From: Ruminococcus sp. UBA7013
Lineage (GTDB): Bacteria; Bacillota; Clostridia; Oscillospirales; Ruminococcaceae
Assembly: GCA_002449585.1 (NCBI GenBank)
Contig: DJXD01000075.1
Span: 1 to 48,900, forward strand
Reading direction: 5' to 3'
Length of the DNA: 48,900 nucleotides
The notes under the pieces were generated by a model. That model ran no database searches and was not told where the DNA came from. It was given only the letters and a program-made list of their open reading frames with translations. The position numbers and the translations under genes were made by a program. Of this stretch, positions 41,711-48,900 are shown one piece after another (within the stretch, counting starts at the first letter, position 1; every line of letters starts with the position of its first letter).

Positions 41711-44679
41711 ATGATTCATTTTCATTGACTGCCTTACAGAACATGTATCATCTGGGAGAAGAATCCTCTGTCTTTCTGGGCGGAAAACATGCATTTCTAT
41801 ATTTCAGCACAATGATCAAAAATGCAGATATTACAAAGCTGAAATCTTCTATCAGAGCTGTACTCCGGCATAATACGCTTCTATCCTGCAAAATCAATAC
41901 AACCTGTATCCGGCAGGAAGAACCTGTATTTTCTTTCTGCATCCGGCAGGATGGGACAGATCAGGAAATTGCGGAACAGTTATGCCACCCCGAAAAGTCT
42001 GCAGATGCTATTGCTATTATCATTTTACAGCATCCGAATCAGAACGTCAGTGTGCATTTCCGGTTTTATAATCAAATGCTAGATGGCATCAGCATTTTTC
42101 TGTTTCTGAAGCAACTCCGTCAGCATTATGAAACCGGGACGCTTCCTGAAACAGCTGATTTTGAAGCATATGCCATAAATCAGAATATTTCCCCAGAAGA
42201 TAGAACATTTTTTGAAAAGATCTATCAATCCTTTTCAGCAGAAGAATTTGCAATGCCGTTTGCTGTTAATCCTGAAAAGCTTCGGGCTAATTACTGCACT
42301 TTCCGGAAGCGACAGCTTCCAATAGAAATTTATCAAAAATTAAAAGCCATTGCTGATAAAAATCAGATCAGTCTATTTCAGCTTTTGATGAGCATTTTCG
42401 GAAATGTCACAGCCAGATTTTCAAATGCTGAAAAATTTTATTTAAATATCCCCTGCACCATCAGACCCAAAGGAACAGAGAATACAATAGGATTATATTC
42501 TAATTTTCTGATTACTCCGTTTATTTCAGACAGATCCAAAACTGTGATACAGAACGCCCAAGCGAATGCCCAACGATTCCGCCAGATTGCAAAGCATAGA
42601 AATTTCCCCGGTGATGCGGCATTGAAAATAATTCGTCGTCTTGATCGGAATACTGGATCTGTCAATATGATCTTCACAGCAATTCCCCCCTGCGAAGATG
42701 GATTTGTGATGCAGGATATTCGTTTCTGTACAAATCAAACAGCTTTAGAATGCGATTTTGTAAAATTAGGCGAAAATTATTATTTCACTTTCAGCAGTCC
42801 GGAAGGCTTATTCCTGGAACAAGTTTTAAATAGTTTTGCAGATATGATCATTGACGGATGCATTGAAACAGCCCATACCAATGGAAATAGCAAAACATTT
42901 CCACTTTCTGCACAGGAAATACAGATCATTCATCATGCCAATCACAGAACAGCAGAATTTCCTGCTGTATCTCTAAATGAAATCATAAAATCCGCATTTC
43001 TCCGGAATGCTGATAAACCATTTATGATTTTTCAGGATCATATCTATTCTTATCAGGAGATTTTAAAAAGCGCATATTTATTATCTAAAAAATTTTATTC
43101 TGATCAAACAGCAATTCTTTTGCCGAAGGGAAACAGCCAGATTATTGCACTTTATGCTGTTTTGCTGTTCAGCGGCGCATACATGCCCATAGATATTTCT
43201 CTTTCTGCGGATGAAATCCAGCATTGTCTGCATTCTACTAAAATTTCCCAGATCATTACGAATCAGGAACTTTCTGAAAAGCTCAAAGCCATCCCGGATA
43301 TTAAAATTATTATTATAGATCCGGAAGAATCTGAAACAGAAGATTTTTCTGCTATTTGTCAAAAGATTCAGCCGCATTCCCCCGAAGATGTACGCATTAT
43401 TATTAATACATCTGGTACAACCGGAAAGCCAAAAAGCATTATGCTCAAAGATGAAAGCCTTGTCAGATGTTTTAGCAATGGCGTTCAGGCATTCGGATTC
43501 CAAACTGGTGACAGAGTACTTGCATTAACAAATTTCGGGCATGATATGGCTATTTTTGATACCGTTGGCATGACCTTTTTTGACGGCTGTATCATCATGC
43601 CGGATGAACGGGAAATGAAAGAGCCTTCCGCTTGGATCAGACTCATCAAGACTTATCATGTCACAGTATGGCAGAGTGTGCCATCATTTATGGAAATGCT
43701 GATGCTATATCAGGGATATGATAAACCGCTTCCATTTGTCAGGAAAATTCTTCATGGCGGAGAGTTCCTGACACCTGTTCTCGTCCGGAAAATAAATATC
43801 TGCTTTCCGAATGCAGAAATATTCAACGTTGGAGGGCCTACAGAAACAACAGTTTGGAATATTTTCCATCAGATCACCCCAGAAGATGCCGCATCTGATA
43901 TTATTCCCTATGGCTTTCCAATGCCCGGAACAGAATATCATATTCTGAATTCTGCGCTGGAAGAATGCCCTGTTGCTGTACCGGGGATCATGTATTGTTC
44001 CGGAACATGTCTTTCTCCGGGCTATGCAGGAAATCCAGCCGAAACAGAAAAACAATTTCCTATCATTCATGGCAAACGTTATTATCATACCGGAGATATT
44101 GGCATACGCCGGCCTGATGGTGAATTGCTGATCTGTGGAAGAAAAGATTTTCAAGTCAAAATTCATGGTAAGCGTGTAGAATTATCCGGCATCGAAAGCA
44201 TTTTGATACAATATCCCGGTATTTTCTCCGCAGCAGTGATCTATGAGCAAGCCCGGCTTTCTGCTATCTACACGGCAGATACAGAAATTCCATCATCTGC
44301 GCTGGCGGCTTTTCTCCGGAAGCATTTGCCAGAACACATGATTCCTCATGCATATCTCCGAATAGATGCTATTCCGCTCACACCAAATGGCAAATATGAC
44401 CGGAAAGCACTTGCATTATTATTGCAGAATCAACCCGATCAACCTGCACATGTTTCTCCGGATGCAGGAAATCTCCGGGAACAGATTTTTTCTATCATTA
44501 CTGAAGAAATTGACGAAGAACCGGAGGAGGATATGAATTTCTTTGAAGCTGGCGGAGATTCTCTTTCTGGTGTCAAGATCGCCGCAAAAGTCAGCCGTCT
44601 GCTGGAAAAAGAAATTTCTGTATTTGATCTGCTCAGTGCCGAAACCATTGGCGAATGGCTGGATATGATATTATCCTGA
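41707..44679 (+). CDS. nonribosomal peptide synthetase (degenerate Cy/C)-A(Gly-like)-PCP
   Basis: The 990-residue synthetase has an N-terminal condensation-superfamily domain (about 1-400) that looks Cy-like, but its active motif reads FYNQMLDG. Tyr121 replaces the first Asp (or His) and only Asp126 remains, so cyclization or condensation by this domain alone is doubtful. The adenylation domain (about 425-900) has TSGTTGKPKS from 568, Asp613 in GHDMAIFD and NGKYDRK. The code read by eye is D-M-F-Q-L-G-V-V-W-K, closest to glycine-type codes. A carrier domain ends the protein (Ser952 in GGDSLSGV). There is no release domain. It follows the stand-alone Cy gene with a 4-nt overlap. Confidence 0.9.
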   Translation: MNDSFSLTALQNMYHLGEESSVFLGGKHAFLYFSTMIKNADITKLKSSIRAVLRHNTLLSCKINTTCIRQEEPVFSFCIRQDGTDQEIAEQLCHPEKSADAIAIIILQHPNQNVSVHFRFYNQMLDGISIFLFLKQLRQHYETGTLPETADFEAYAINQNISPEDRTFFEKIYQSFSAEEFAMPFAVNPEKLRANYCTFRKRQLPIEIYQKLKAIADKNQISLFQLLMSIFGNVTARFSNAEKFYLNIPCTIRPKGTENTIGLYSNFLITPFISDRSKTVIQNAQANAQRFRQIAKHRNFPGDAALKIIRRLDRNTGSVNMIFTAIPPCEDGFVMQDIRFCTNQTALECDFVKLGENYYFTFSSPEGLFLEQVLNSFADMIIDGCIETAHTNGNSKTFPLSAQEIQIIHHANHRTAEFPAVSLNEIIKSAFLRNADKPFMIFQDHIYSYQEILKSAYLLSKKFYSDQTAILLPKGNSQIIALYAVLLFSGAYMPIDISLSADEIQHCLHSTKISQIITNQELSEKLKAIPDIKIIIIDPEESETEDFSAICQKIQPHSPEDVRIIINTSGTTGKPKSIMLKDESLVRCFSNGVQAFGFQTGDRVLALTNFGHDMAIFDTVGMTFFDGCIIMPDEREMKEPSAWIRLIKTYHVTVWQSVPSFMEMLMLYQGYDKPLPFVRKILHGGEFLTPVLVRKINICFPNAEIFNVGGPTETTVWNIFHQITPEDAASDIIPYGFPMPGTEYHILNSALEECPVAVPGIMYCSGTCLSPGYAGNPAETEKQFPIIHGKRYYHTGDIGIRRPDGELLICGRKDFQVKIHGKRVELSGIESILIQYPGIFSAAVIYEQARLSAIYTADTEIPSSALAAFLRKHLPEHMIPHAYLRIDAIPLTPNGKYDRKALALLLQNQPDQPAHVSPDAGNLREQIFSIITEEIDEEPEEDMNFFEAGGDSLSGVKIAAKVSRLLEKEISVFDLLSAETIGEWLDMILS

Positions 44680-44694
44680 TACAAGGAGGATACT

Positions 44695-45411
44695 ATGAAA
44701 AATAAATGGTTTTCATTTATAAAATCACATAAAGATCAAAAGCCTGATGTTATTTTATTTCCTCATGCGGGGGCAGGTGCAAGCACATTTGCATCTTGGG
44801 GGAAAAAATTTCAAGCCTGTGGCTTTGGCTTTTATCCGGTGCAATATCCGGGGCGAGAGTCTCGCATGTCAGAGCCGATCTGCACAAATATCCGGGAACT
44901 GGCGGAAGAATTGATTTTATCTGATCCGGAGCTGTTCCGGGGAGATCTGATTTTTTACGGGAAATGCCTGGGGGCATTAATCGCCTTTGCAGCTGCGGAA
45001 GCAATGGAACAGCATTATCATCATTCCCCCCGGCTTCTGATTACTTCCTCCGGTGCTGCGCCGGAAGATATGCGGCTGGAAATGGCTGATTCTGAAAATA
45101 TTGATGCATTGCTTTTAAAATATCATTTTGTAACAGAGATACAGCTCAAAGATGAAACATTTCGGGAATATTATCTGCCGACTGTTCGGAATGATTATAT
45201 TCTTCAAAGCTCTTTTGAAGATTCTGGCTATCTGCTTTCCTGTGATATTATGGCACTCTACGGCAAAGATGATACTCGTCTGACCCCTGAAATGCTGCGC
45301 CGCTGGCAATCACATACCAAAGGGAATTATACAGATCATGCTTTTCCCGGAGATCATTTTTTTGAAAGTCAAAATATTCTGGATGAAATACTTTTCATGA
45401 TAAAGAGGTGA
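44695..45411 (+). CDS. thioesterase-like hydrolase with Cys nucleophile (GKCLG)
   Basis: The 238-residue type II thioesterase homologue has LFPHAGAGASTF, YPGRESR and the elbow YGKCLGALIAF, with Cys91 in the nucleophile position. The acidic residue in LYGKDDTRL and His in FPGDHFFES are present. It follows the second synthetase by 15 bp and precedes a free carrier protein. It could move the peptide from the last synthetase carrier to that free carrier or release it; this is inference. It is the third Cys-type enzyme of four in the operon. Confidence 0.86.
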   Translation: MKNKWFSFIKSHKDQKPDVILFPHAGAGASTFASWGKKFQACGFGFYPVQYPGRESRMSEPICTNIRELAEELILSDPELFRGDLIFYGKCLGALIAFAAAEAMEQHYHHSPRLLITSSGAAPEDMRLEMADSENIDALLLKYHFVTEIQLKDETFREYYLPTVRNDYILQSSFEDSGYLLSCDIMALYGKDDTRLTPEMLRRWQSHTKGNYTDHAFPGDHFFESQNILDEILFMIKR

Positions 45412-45417
45412 AAATAC

Positions 45418-45639
45418 ATGCACTTGAAAGAAACTGTCAAAAATTTATGGGAAATGCTTCTGAAAACAGAAATCACTGATGAAACAGATTTTTTTGAAAA
45501 TGGCGGAAATTCTCTTCTAGCTGTCATGATGATGAAAAAGCTGGAAGAACAAACCGGCATGATTCTGAAAGTACCAGAGATTTATCGGCATTCTGTCTTT
45601 TCAGATTTCTGTGAAATGCTGGAAAGGAGCAGCTTATGA
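45418..45639 (+). CDS. free peptidyl carrier protein
   Basis: The 73-residue carrier domain has the attachment Ser32 in FFENGGNSLLAV, typical of NRPS carriers. AGAGG precedes the ATG and the gene overlaps the next (reductase-like) gene by 4 nt. No condensation or adenylation domain is fused to it, so it must be served in trans. Confidence 0.88.
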   Translation: MHLKETVKNLWEMLLKTEITDETDFFENGGNSLLAVMMMKKLEEQTGMILKVPEIYRHSVFSDFCEMLERSSL

Positions 45640-46709
45640 ATTCACAAATTGGTATATTAGGCTATGGCGGAAAAATCGGCAAAATTGCAACTGAAATTCT
45701 TTTGAAAAAAAATTTCAGAATAATCGGCGGCCAAAGATATCCCAGCCCTATTTTTGAGAAATATCAAAATTTTTCTGCTGTCTGCATGGATCTCACAGAT
45801 CCGGCTTCCCTGAATGCCTTCTGTCAGAACTGTGATATCATTATAAATTGCACTTCTCCCTCTTCCCTGTATGCATCTCTTATTGCAGAAACTACAGCCA
45901 GACAGAAGAAATTATATATTGATCCTTCCGATCTCAGCGGATTTGATACAGATCCCTGGCCGGAAAGCCGTTTTCTGGTATCATGCGGCTACATGCCCGG
46001 CATGTCAGAATATCTTGTCAAATGGCTATGTGAAACATATTTTGACAGCATAGAACAGATTCAGGTGTATCAGGGGGGAACAGAATTATGCTCTCCTGCC
46101 GCATTTGCTGATATTATCCTGAGTGCAGAAACATCCGGCTGTGGTGATGTATGTCTATCTGGTGGAGAAATCCGGCCGCTGAAAACAGATATTAGTAAGC
46201 AATATTCTCTTCCCTTTCTTGATCGTCCTGTCATGATGAAATCTTTTCTTAGCTATGACATGATGCATGTATGTCAACAGTTTGATGCTGAAACAGTATG
46301 CAGTTTTAATCTTTATCCTGATCCGGATTTGCTGGATCTATATTTCAAAGCCATATTTGCCGCTGTCGAATCTGGTGCTGATCGCATGCAGGCTGCTGAA
46401 AAAATAAAATCACTTGTCAAGGCCTATCCGAAACAGCTGGATTGTTTCAGCATACTTGCGGCGGAAGTTTCCGGAATACAGAACGGCAAAACCAAAATCA
46501 TGCGTTCTATGATTCATACGCCTGACAGTGCAGAAATCTGCGGTTTCTTCCTCGCCGAATGTACCGCCGCCGCTTGCATTCATGATTTTACTGGCAAACA
46601 GCAAGGCTTTCAGCTTCTTGATCTTTCTTTCATGAATGCGATTTCTGCCAAATTGAAAAAATCTTATTTTCTTACGCAAGAAATCACTGCTTTTGGATTT
46701 GCATTATGA
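45636..46709 (+). CDS. saccharopine-dehydrogenase-like NAD(P)-binding reductase
   Basis: The 357-residue protein starts with a Rossmann dinucleotide fold (IGILGYGGKIGKIATEILL) and continues like saccharopine dehydrogenase-family proteins (DIIINCTSPSS, CGYMPGMSEYLVKWL). In thiazoline-forming pathways a different Rossmann enzyme (PchG/Irp3 type) reduces the thiazoline imine; this one could do a similar step, or reduce an imine or aldehyde. It overlaps the free carrier and the phosphopantetheinyl transferase genes by 4 nt, so it belongs to the operon. Family is reasonably sure, reaction is inferred. Confidence 0.75.
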   Translation: MNSQIGILGYGGKIGKIATEILLKKNFRIIGGQRYPSPIFEKYQNFSAVCMDLTDPASLNAFCQNCDIIINCTSPSSLYASLIAETTARQKKLYIDPSDLSGFDTDPWPESRFLVSCGYMPGMSEYLVKWLCETYFDSIEQIQVYQGGTELCSPAAFADIILSAETSGCGDVCLSGGEIRPLKTDISKQYSLPFLDRPVMMKSFLSYDMMHVCQQFDAETVCSFNLYPDPDLLDLYFKAIFAAVESGADRMQAAEKIKSLVKAYPKQLDCFSILAAEVSGIQNGKTKIMRSMIHTPDSAEICGFFLAECTAAACIHDFTGKQQGFQLLDLSFMNAISAKLKKSYFLTQEITAFGFAL

Positions 46710-47362
46710 TCAATACTGAAATTCTAATTTTACAGATCAATCATCAACTGACATTTTCTGATTGTGAAAAATTTCTTTCATGTCTATCAGAATTCCGTCA
46801 GCAGAAAATTCAGAAACTGTATTTTGAAAAAGATAAGCTTTTGTCATTATTTGCAGGTCTGCTTGTGCGCTATCAGATCATTCAGAAACTGCATATTCCC
46901 AATCAAAAAATACAATTCTATTATGGCACACATGGAAAGCCGCATCTGCTGAATGATCACTATCATTTTTCATTATCGCATTCTGGGCAATATGCCGCCT
47001 TTGCGGATAGTTCTTTTCCGATTGGCATCGATATTGAACAAACCCGGAAAGCAGATTTCCGGATTGCAGAAGCTTATTTTTCTTCTCAGGAACTGCAATT
47101 TCTTCAAAATAGTCCTGATCCGGATTCTGCATTCTTCATGATCTGGACAGCAAAAGAAGCTTATCTCAAAATGACTGGCGAAGGTCTGACTGTTCCGCTG
47201 AATTCTTTCTGCACGGTCTCCGGAATTCCGGATCATCATTTCTTACACTTACAGATTCCTGGCTATGCCGTTTCTCTCTGTCTTCATCAGACATTGAAAG
47301 CTGGTATTCCTGTTTTTCTGGACTGTGTCACACTGATGCAGTTTTTTAAAAATTCTCTCTGA
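46706..47362 (+). CDS. Sfp-type 4'-phosphopantetheinyl transferase
   Basis: The 218-residue enzyme has the three Sfp-type motifs: GKPHLLNDHYHFSLSHSG (N-terminal part), GIDIE (107-111) and WTAKEAYLK (147-155). It transfers phosphopantetheine from CoA to the conserved Ser of the carrier domains. The operon contains six carriers, and this gene makes the operon self-sufficient for their activation. It overlaps the reductase gene by 4 nt. Confidence 0.93.
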   Translation: MINTEILILQINHQLTFSDCEKFLSCLSEFRQQKIQKLYFEKDKLLSLFAGLLVRYQIIQKLHIPNQKIQFYYGTHGKPHLLNDHYHFSLSHSGQYAAFADSSFPIGIDIEQTRKADFRIAEAYFSSQELQFLQNSPDPDSAFFMIWTAKEAYLKMTGEGLTVPLNSFCTVSGIPDHHFLHLQIPGYAVSLCLHQTLKAGIPVFLDCVTLMQFFKNSL

Positions 47363-47377
47363 AAGGAGCGTGTTATC

Positions 47378-48900
47378 ATGAAAAAAGATAGAAAAATAGC
47401 CGCATTTTTTCTGGCTCTGATCACTGCCACAGGATCAACAAGCTGCTATGCTTATCAGGAAGATGCAACACAGCCTGCTGTGAATACTACTGCTGTTGAT
47501 GCAGATAATATCATTCAAGATTCTGCATCTGCCGCAAGAATCGCCGCCGAAGGCAATGCCTTCAAAGATGAGACGGTGTATATTCTCTGTAAAAATGATT
47601 CCAGCATTAAAGATATTATTTCTAGTAACTGGCTGAAAAATCCGGGGGCAGAATCGGTTTTATCTGATGTTTCCCATCTTTCTGATATTACAAACGTCAA
47701 AGGTGATGAATCTTTTACAATAGATGGTTCTTCTTTGATCTGGTCAGCAGATGGCCATGATATTTATTATAAAGGCCATTCTTCAGCGAAACTCCCCGTT
47801 GATATCAGTACAAAATATTTTCTGGATGGGGTAGAATACAGTCTTGATGATCTGGAAGGAAAAAGCGGTCATCTTGTAATAGAATGGCATTATGCCAATC
47901 ATGAACAGCTCCGGGCAAAAATTAATGGCCGGAGTGCAAAAATCTGTGTTCCATTTGTTGCCGTGAGCACAGCCGTTCTTGATAGCGATATTTTCAGCAA
48001 TATCAATATCACAAATGGCAAAGTTATTTCTGATGGCGAAAAAATCACAGTGATTGGCATGGCCTTTCCGGGACTTGCTGAAAGCCTTGCGCTTTCTGAA
48101 AAAGAAGATCTGAATCTTGAAATTCCGGAACTTGTAACGATCGAGGCAGATGTGACAAATTTCTCTATGTCAAATACCGTGACTGTAGTTTCTAATGATT
48201 TTTTTAATGATCTTGGCTTTGATGAAATCACTTCAATTGATGATCTGAAAAACAAGCTTCATGATCTGACAGATGCCGCAAATAAGCTCAACAGCGGAGC
48301 AGGACAGCTTTCATTTGGAATGAAACAGCTTTATGACGGCGCAAAAACAATGACAGACGGCATAGATGAACTTTATGACGGCGCAAAAGATCTCCGAGAT
48401 GGTACAAAAGATCTGGATGATGGTGCATCACAGCTGGCAGATGGCTCAAAAACGCTTAATGATGCCACGAAAACACTTTCTGACGGACTTATCACAGCAA
48501 AAGATGGATCTGGTGCTTTGGTGGATGGGTTCAATCAGGTTGTATCCGGTACAGAAACCCTGAAAGATGGGATTAGTTCCGCAAGGGATGGTTCTGTCAC
48601 CCTCCGGGATGGCATTGCACAAGCCGCTGATGGCTCTCAGGCTCTCGCTGATGGATTTAATCAAGTTGTTCCCGGTGTGGAATCATTGAAAAATGGAATT
48701 TATTCCGCAAGGGATGGCTCTGTCACTCTTCGGGATGGCATTGCACAGGCCGCTGATGGCTCTCAAGCTCTCGCTGATGGATTTAATCAAGTTGTTCCCG
48801 GTGCGGAATCATTGAAAAATGGAATCTATTCCGCAAGGGATGGCTCTATCACTCTCCGGGATGGCATTGCACAGACCGCTGATGGCTCTCAGGCTCTCGC
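47378..48900 (+). CDS. exported protein with DG-heptad coiled-coil repeats (3' end outside window)
   Basis: An open frame starts at ATG 47378 (AAAGGAG 10 nt upstream) and continues past the window end with 507 complete codons visible. It has an N-terminal signal sequence (IAAFFLALITATGSTSCYA), either cleaved after CYA or, less likely, a lipoprotein signal at the Cys. A beta-rich region follows (about 60-300), then a long heptad region of LxDGxxxL type, as in the extracellular parts of YhgE/Pip and some MMPL or ABC-2 transporters. From 48527 the region turns into 42-residue tandem repeats. It is 15 bp after the phosphopantetheinyl transferase and so in the same operon. A role in export or self-protection together with the ABC pair is possible but unproven. 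Confidence 0.8.
   Translation, partial: MKKDRKIAAFFLALITATGSTSCYAYQEDATQPAVNTTAVDADNIIQDSASAARIAAEGNAFKDETVYILCKNDSSIKDIISSNWLKNPGAESVLSDVSHLSDITNVKGDESFTIDGSSLIWSADGHDIYYKGHSSAKLPVDISTKYFLDGVEYSLDDLEGKSGHLVIEWHYANHEQLRAKINGRSAKICVPFVAVSTAVLDSDIFSNINITNGKVISDGEKITVIGMAFPGLAESLALSEKEDLNLEIPELVTIEADVTNFSMSNTVTVVSNDFFNDLGFDEITSIDDLKNKLHDLTDAANKLNSGAGQLSFGMKQLYDGAKTMTDGIDELYDGAKDLRDGTKDLDDGASQLADGSKTLNDATKTLSDGLITAKDGSGALVDGFNQVVSGTETLKDGISSARDGSVTLRDGIAQAADGSQALADGFNQVVPGVESLKNGIYSARDGSVTLRDGIAQAADGSQALADGFNQVVPGAESLKNGIYSARDGSITLRDGIAQTADGSQAL
48527..48900 (+). repeat. 126-bp in-frame tandem repeat
   Basis: Units begin at 48527, 48653 and 48779, exactly 126 bp apart. The second and third are nearly identical, and the third is cut by the window end. 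Each encodes 42 residues of the DG-heptad pattern (GFNQVVPGVESLKNG...). The array may continue beyond the window. Confidence 0.9.

Noticed and set aside
48527..48900. CRISPR-like array at the window end
   Set aside because: The 126-bp units are contiguous, in frame and without spacers, so they are coding repeats.
1..48900. Insertion sequences, integrases, rRNA genes or replication origins
   Set aside because: No transposase or integrase motif, terminal inverted repeat pair, rRNA sequence or DnaA-box cluster was seen.

Overview
The window looks like a chromosomal segment of a fibre-degrading gut or rumen Firmicute of the Ruminococcus type (R. flavefaciens / R. champanellensis relatives). The pointers are two cellulosomal enzymes with type I dockerins (a GH9 endoglucanase and a CBM22-GH10-CBM22-dockerin-CE1 xylanase/esterase), a CotH-family protein, consensus TTGACA/TATAAT promoters, strong AGGAGG-type ribosome sites and an AT-rich, low-GC Gram-positive style. 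No insertion sequence, integrase, rRNA or CRISPR array was seen. No genome comparison was possible, so the genus is an inference.

Region 1 (1-4.25 kb): a two-gene plus-strand unit for hemicellulose/glycan breakdown, a cytoplasmic-type GH95 fucosidase followed by a membrane-anchored CBM35-like/GH26 mannanase, closed by a bidirectional terminator. Region 2 (4.25-9.93 kb, minus strand): five co-directional genes, three of which encode low-complexity proteins sharing one C-terminal module, plus a TPR-like protein and an AIM24-family protein; the function is unknown. Region 3 (9.93-24.2 kb): accessory and carbohydrate genes: a flavin-reductase-like protein, a small membrane protein, the GH9 cellulase, TspO, serine acetyltransferase, a patatin-like lipase, two BspA-type leucine-rich-repeat proteins, the CotH protein, the modular xylanase and a tRNA-Thr(CGT) with its own promoter.

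Region 4 (24.2-24.9 kb): no convincing conventional gene, but two perfect sigma-A promoters facing away from each other. The minus-strand one drives a roughly 240-nt candidate structured RNA. The plus-strand one drives a long leader with terminator-like hairpins ahead of the biosynthetic operon.

Region 5 (24.9-48.9 kb, all plus strand, gaps of about 30 bp or less and many 4-nt overlaps): one long operon encoding an unusual, dispersed nonribosomal peptide system. It holds a formyltransferase, a class-II aminoacyl-tRNA-synthetase-like amino-acid:carrier-protein ligase, a PP-loop ATPase with extra cysteine pairs, a free carrier protein, a KAS III homologue whose catalytic His is Thr, an AMP-forming ligase, a second free carrier, an ABC exporter pair, four alpha/beta-hydrolase thioesterases (three with Cys instead of Ser as nucleophile), a PCP-Cy-A(Cys)-PCP synthetase, a stand-alone cyclization domain, a (degenerate Cy/C)-A(Gly-like)-PCP synthetase, a free PCP, a saccharopine-dehydrogenase-like reductase, an Sfp-type phosphopantetheinyl transferase, and a large exported coiled-coil/repeat protein running off the window end. 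The likely logic is as follows. An amino acid is loaded onto a free carrier without tRNA or an adenylation domain and may be formylated or otherwise tailored. It is moved by the non-decarboxylating KAS III-like enzyme or by Cys-thioesterases and joined to cysteine, with heterocyclization to a thiazoline and possible reduction. It is then extended by a second, Gly-like residue and exported by the ABC pair. The product is not known to me, and this cluster is the most interesting content of the window.
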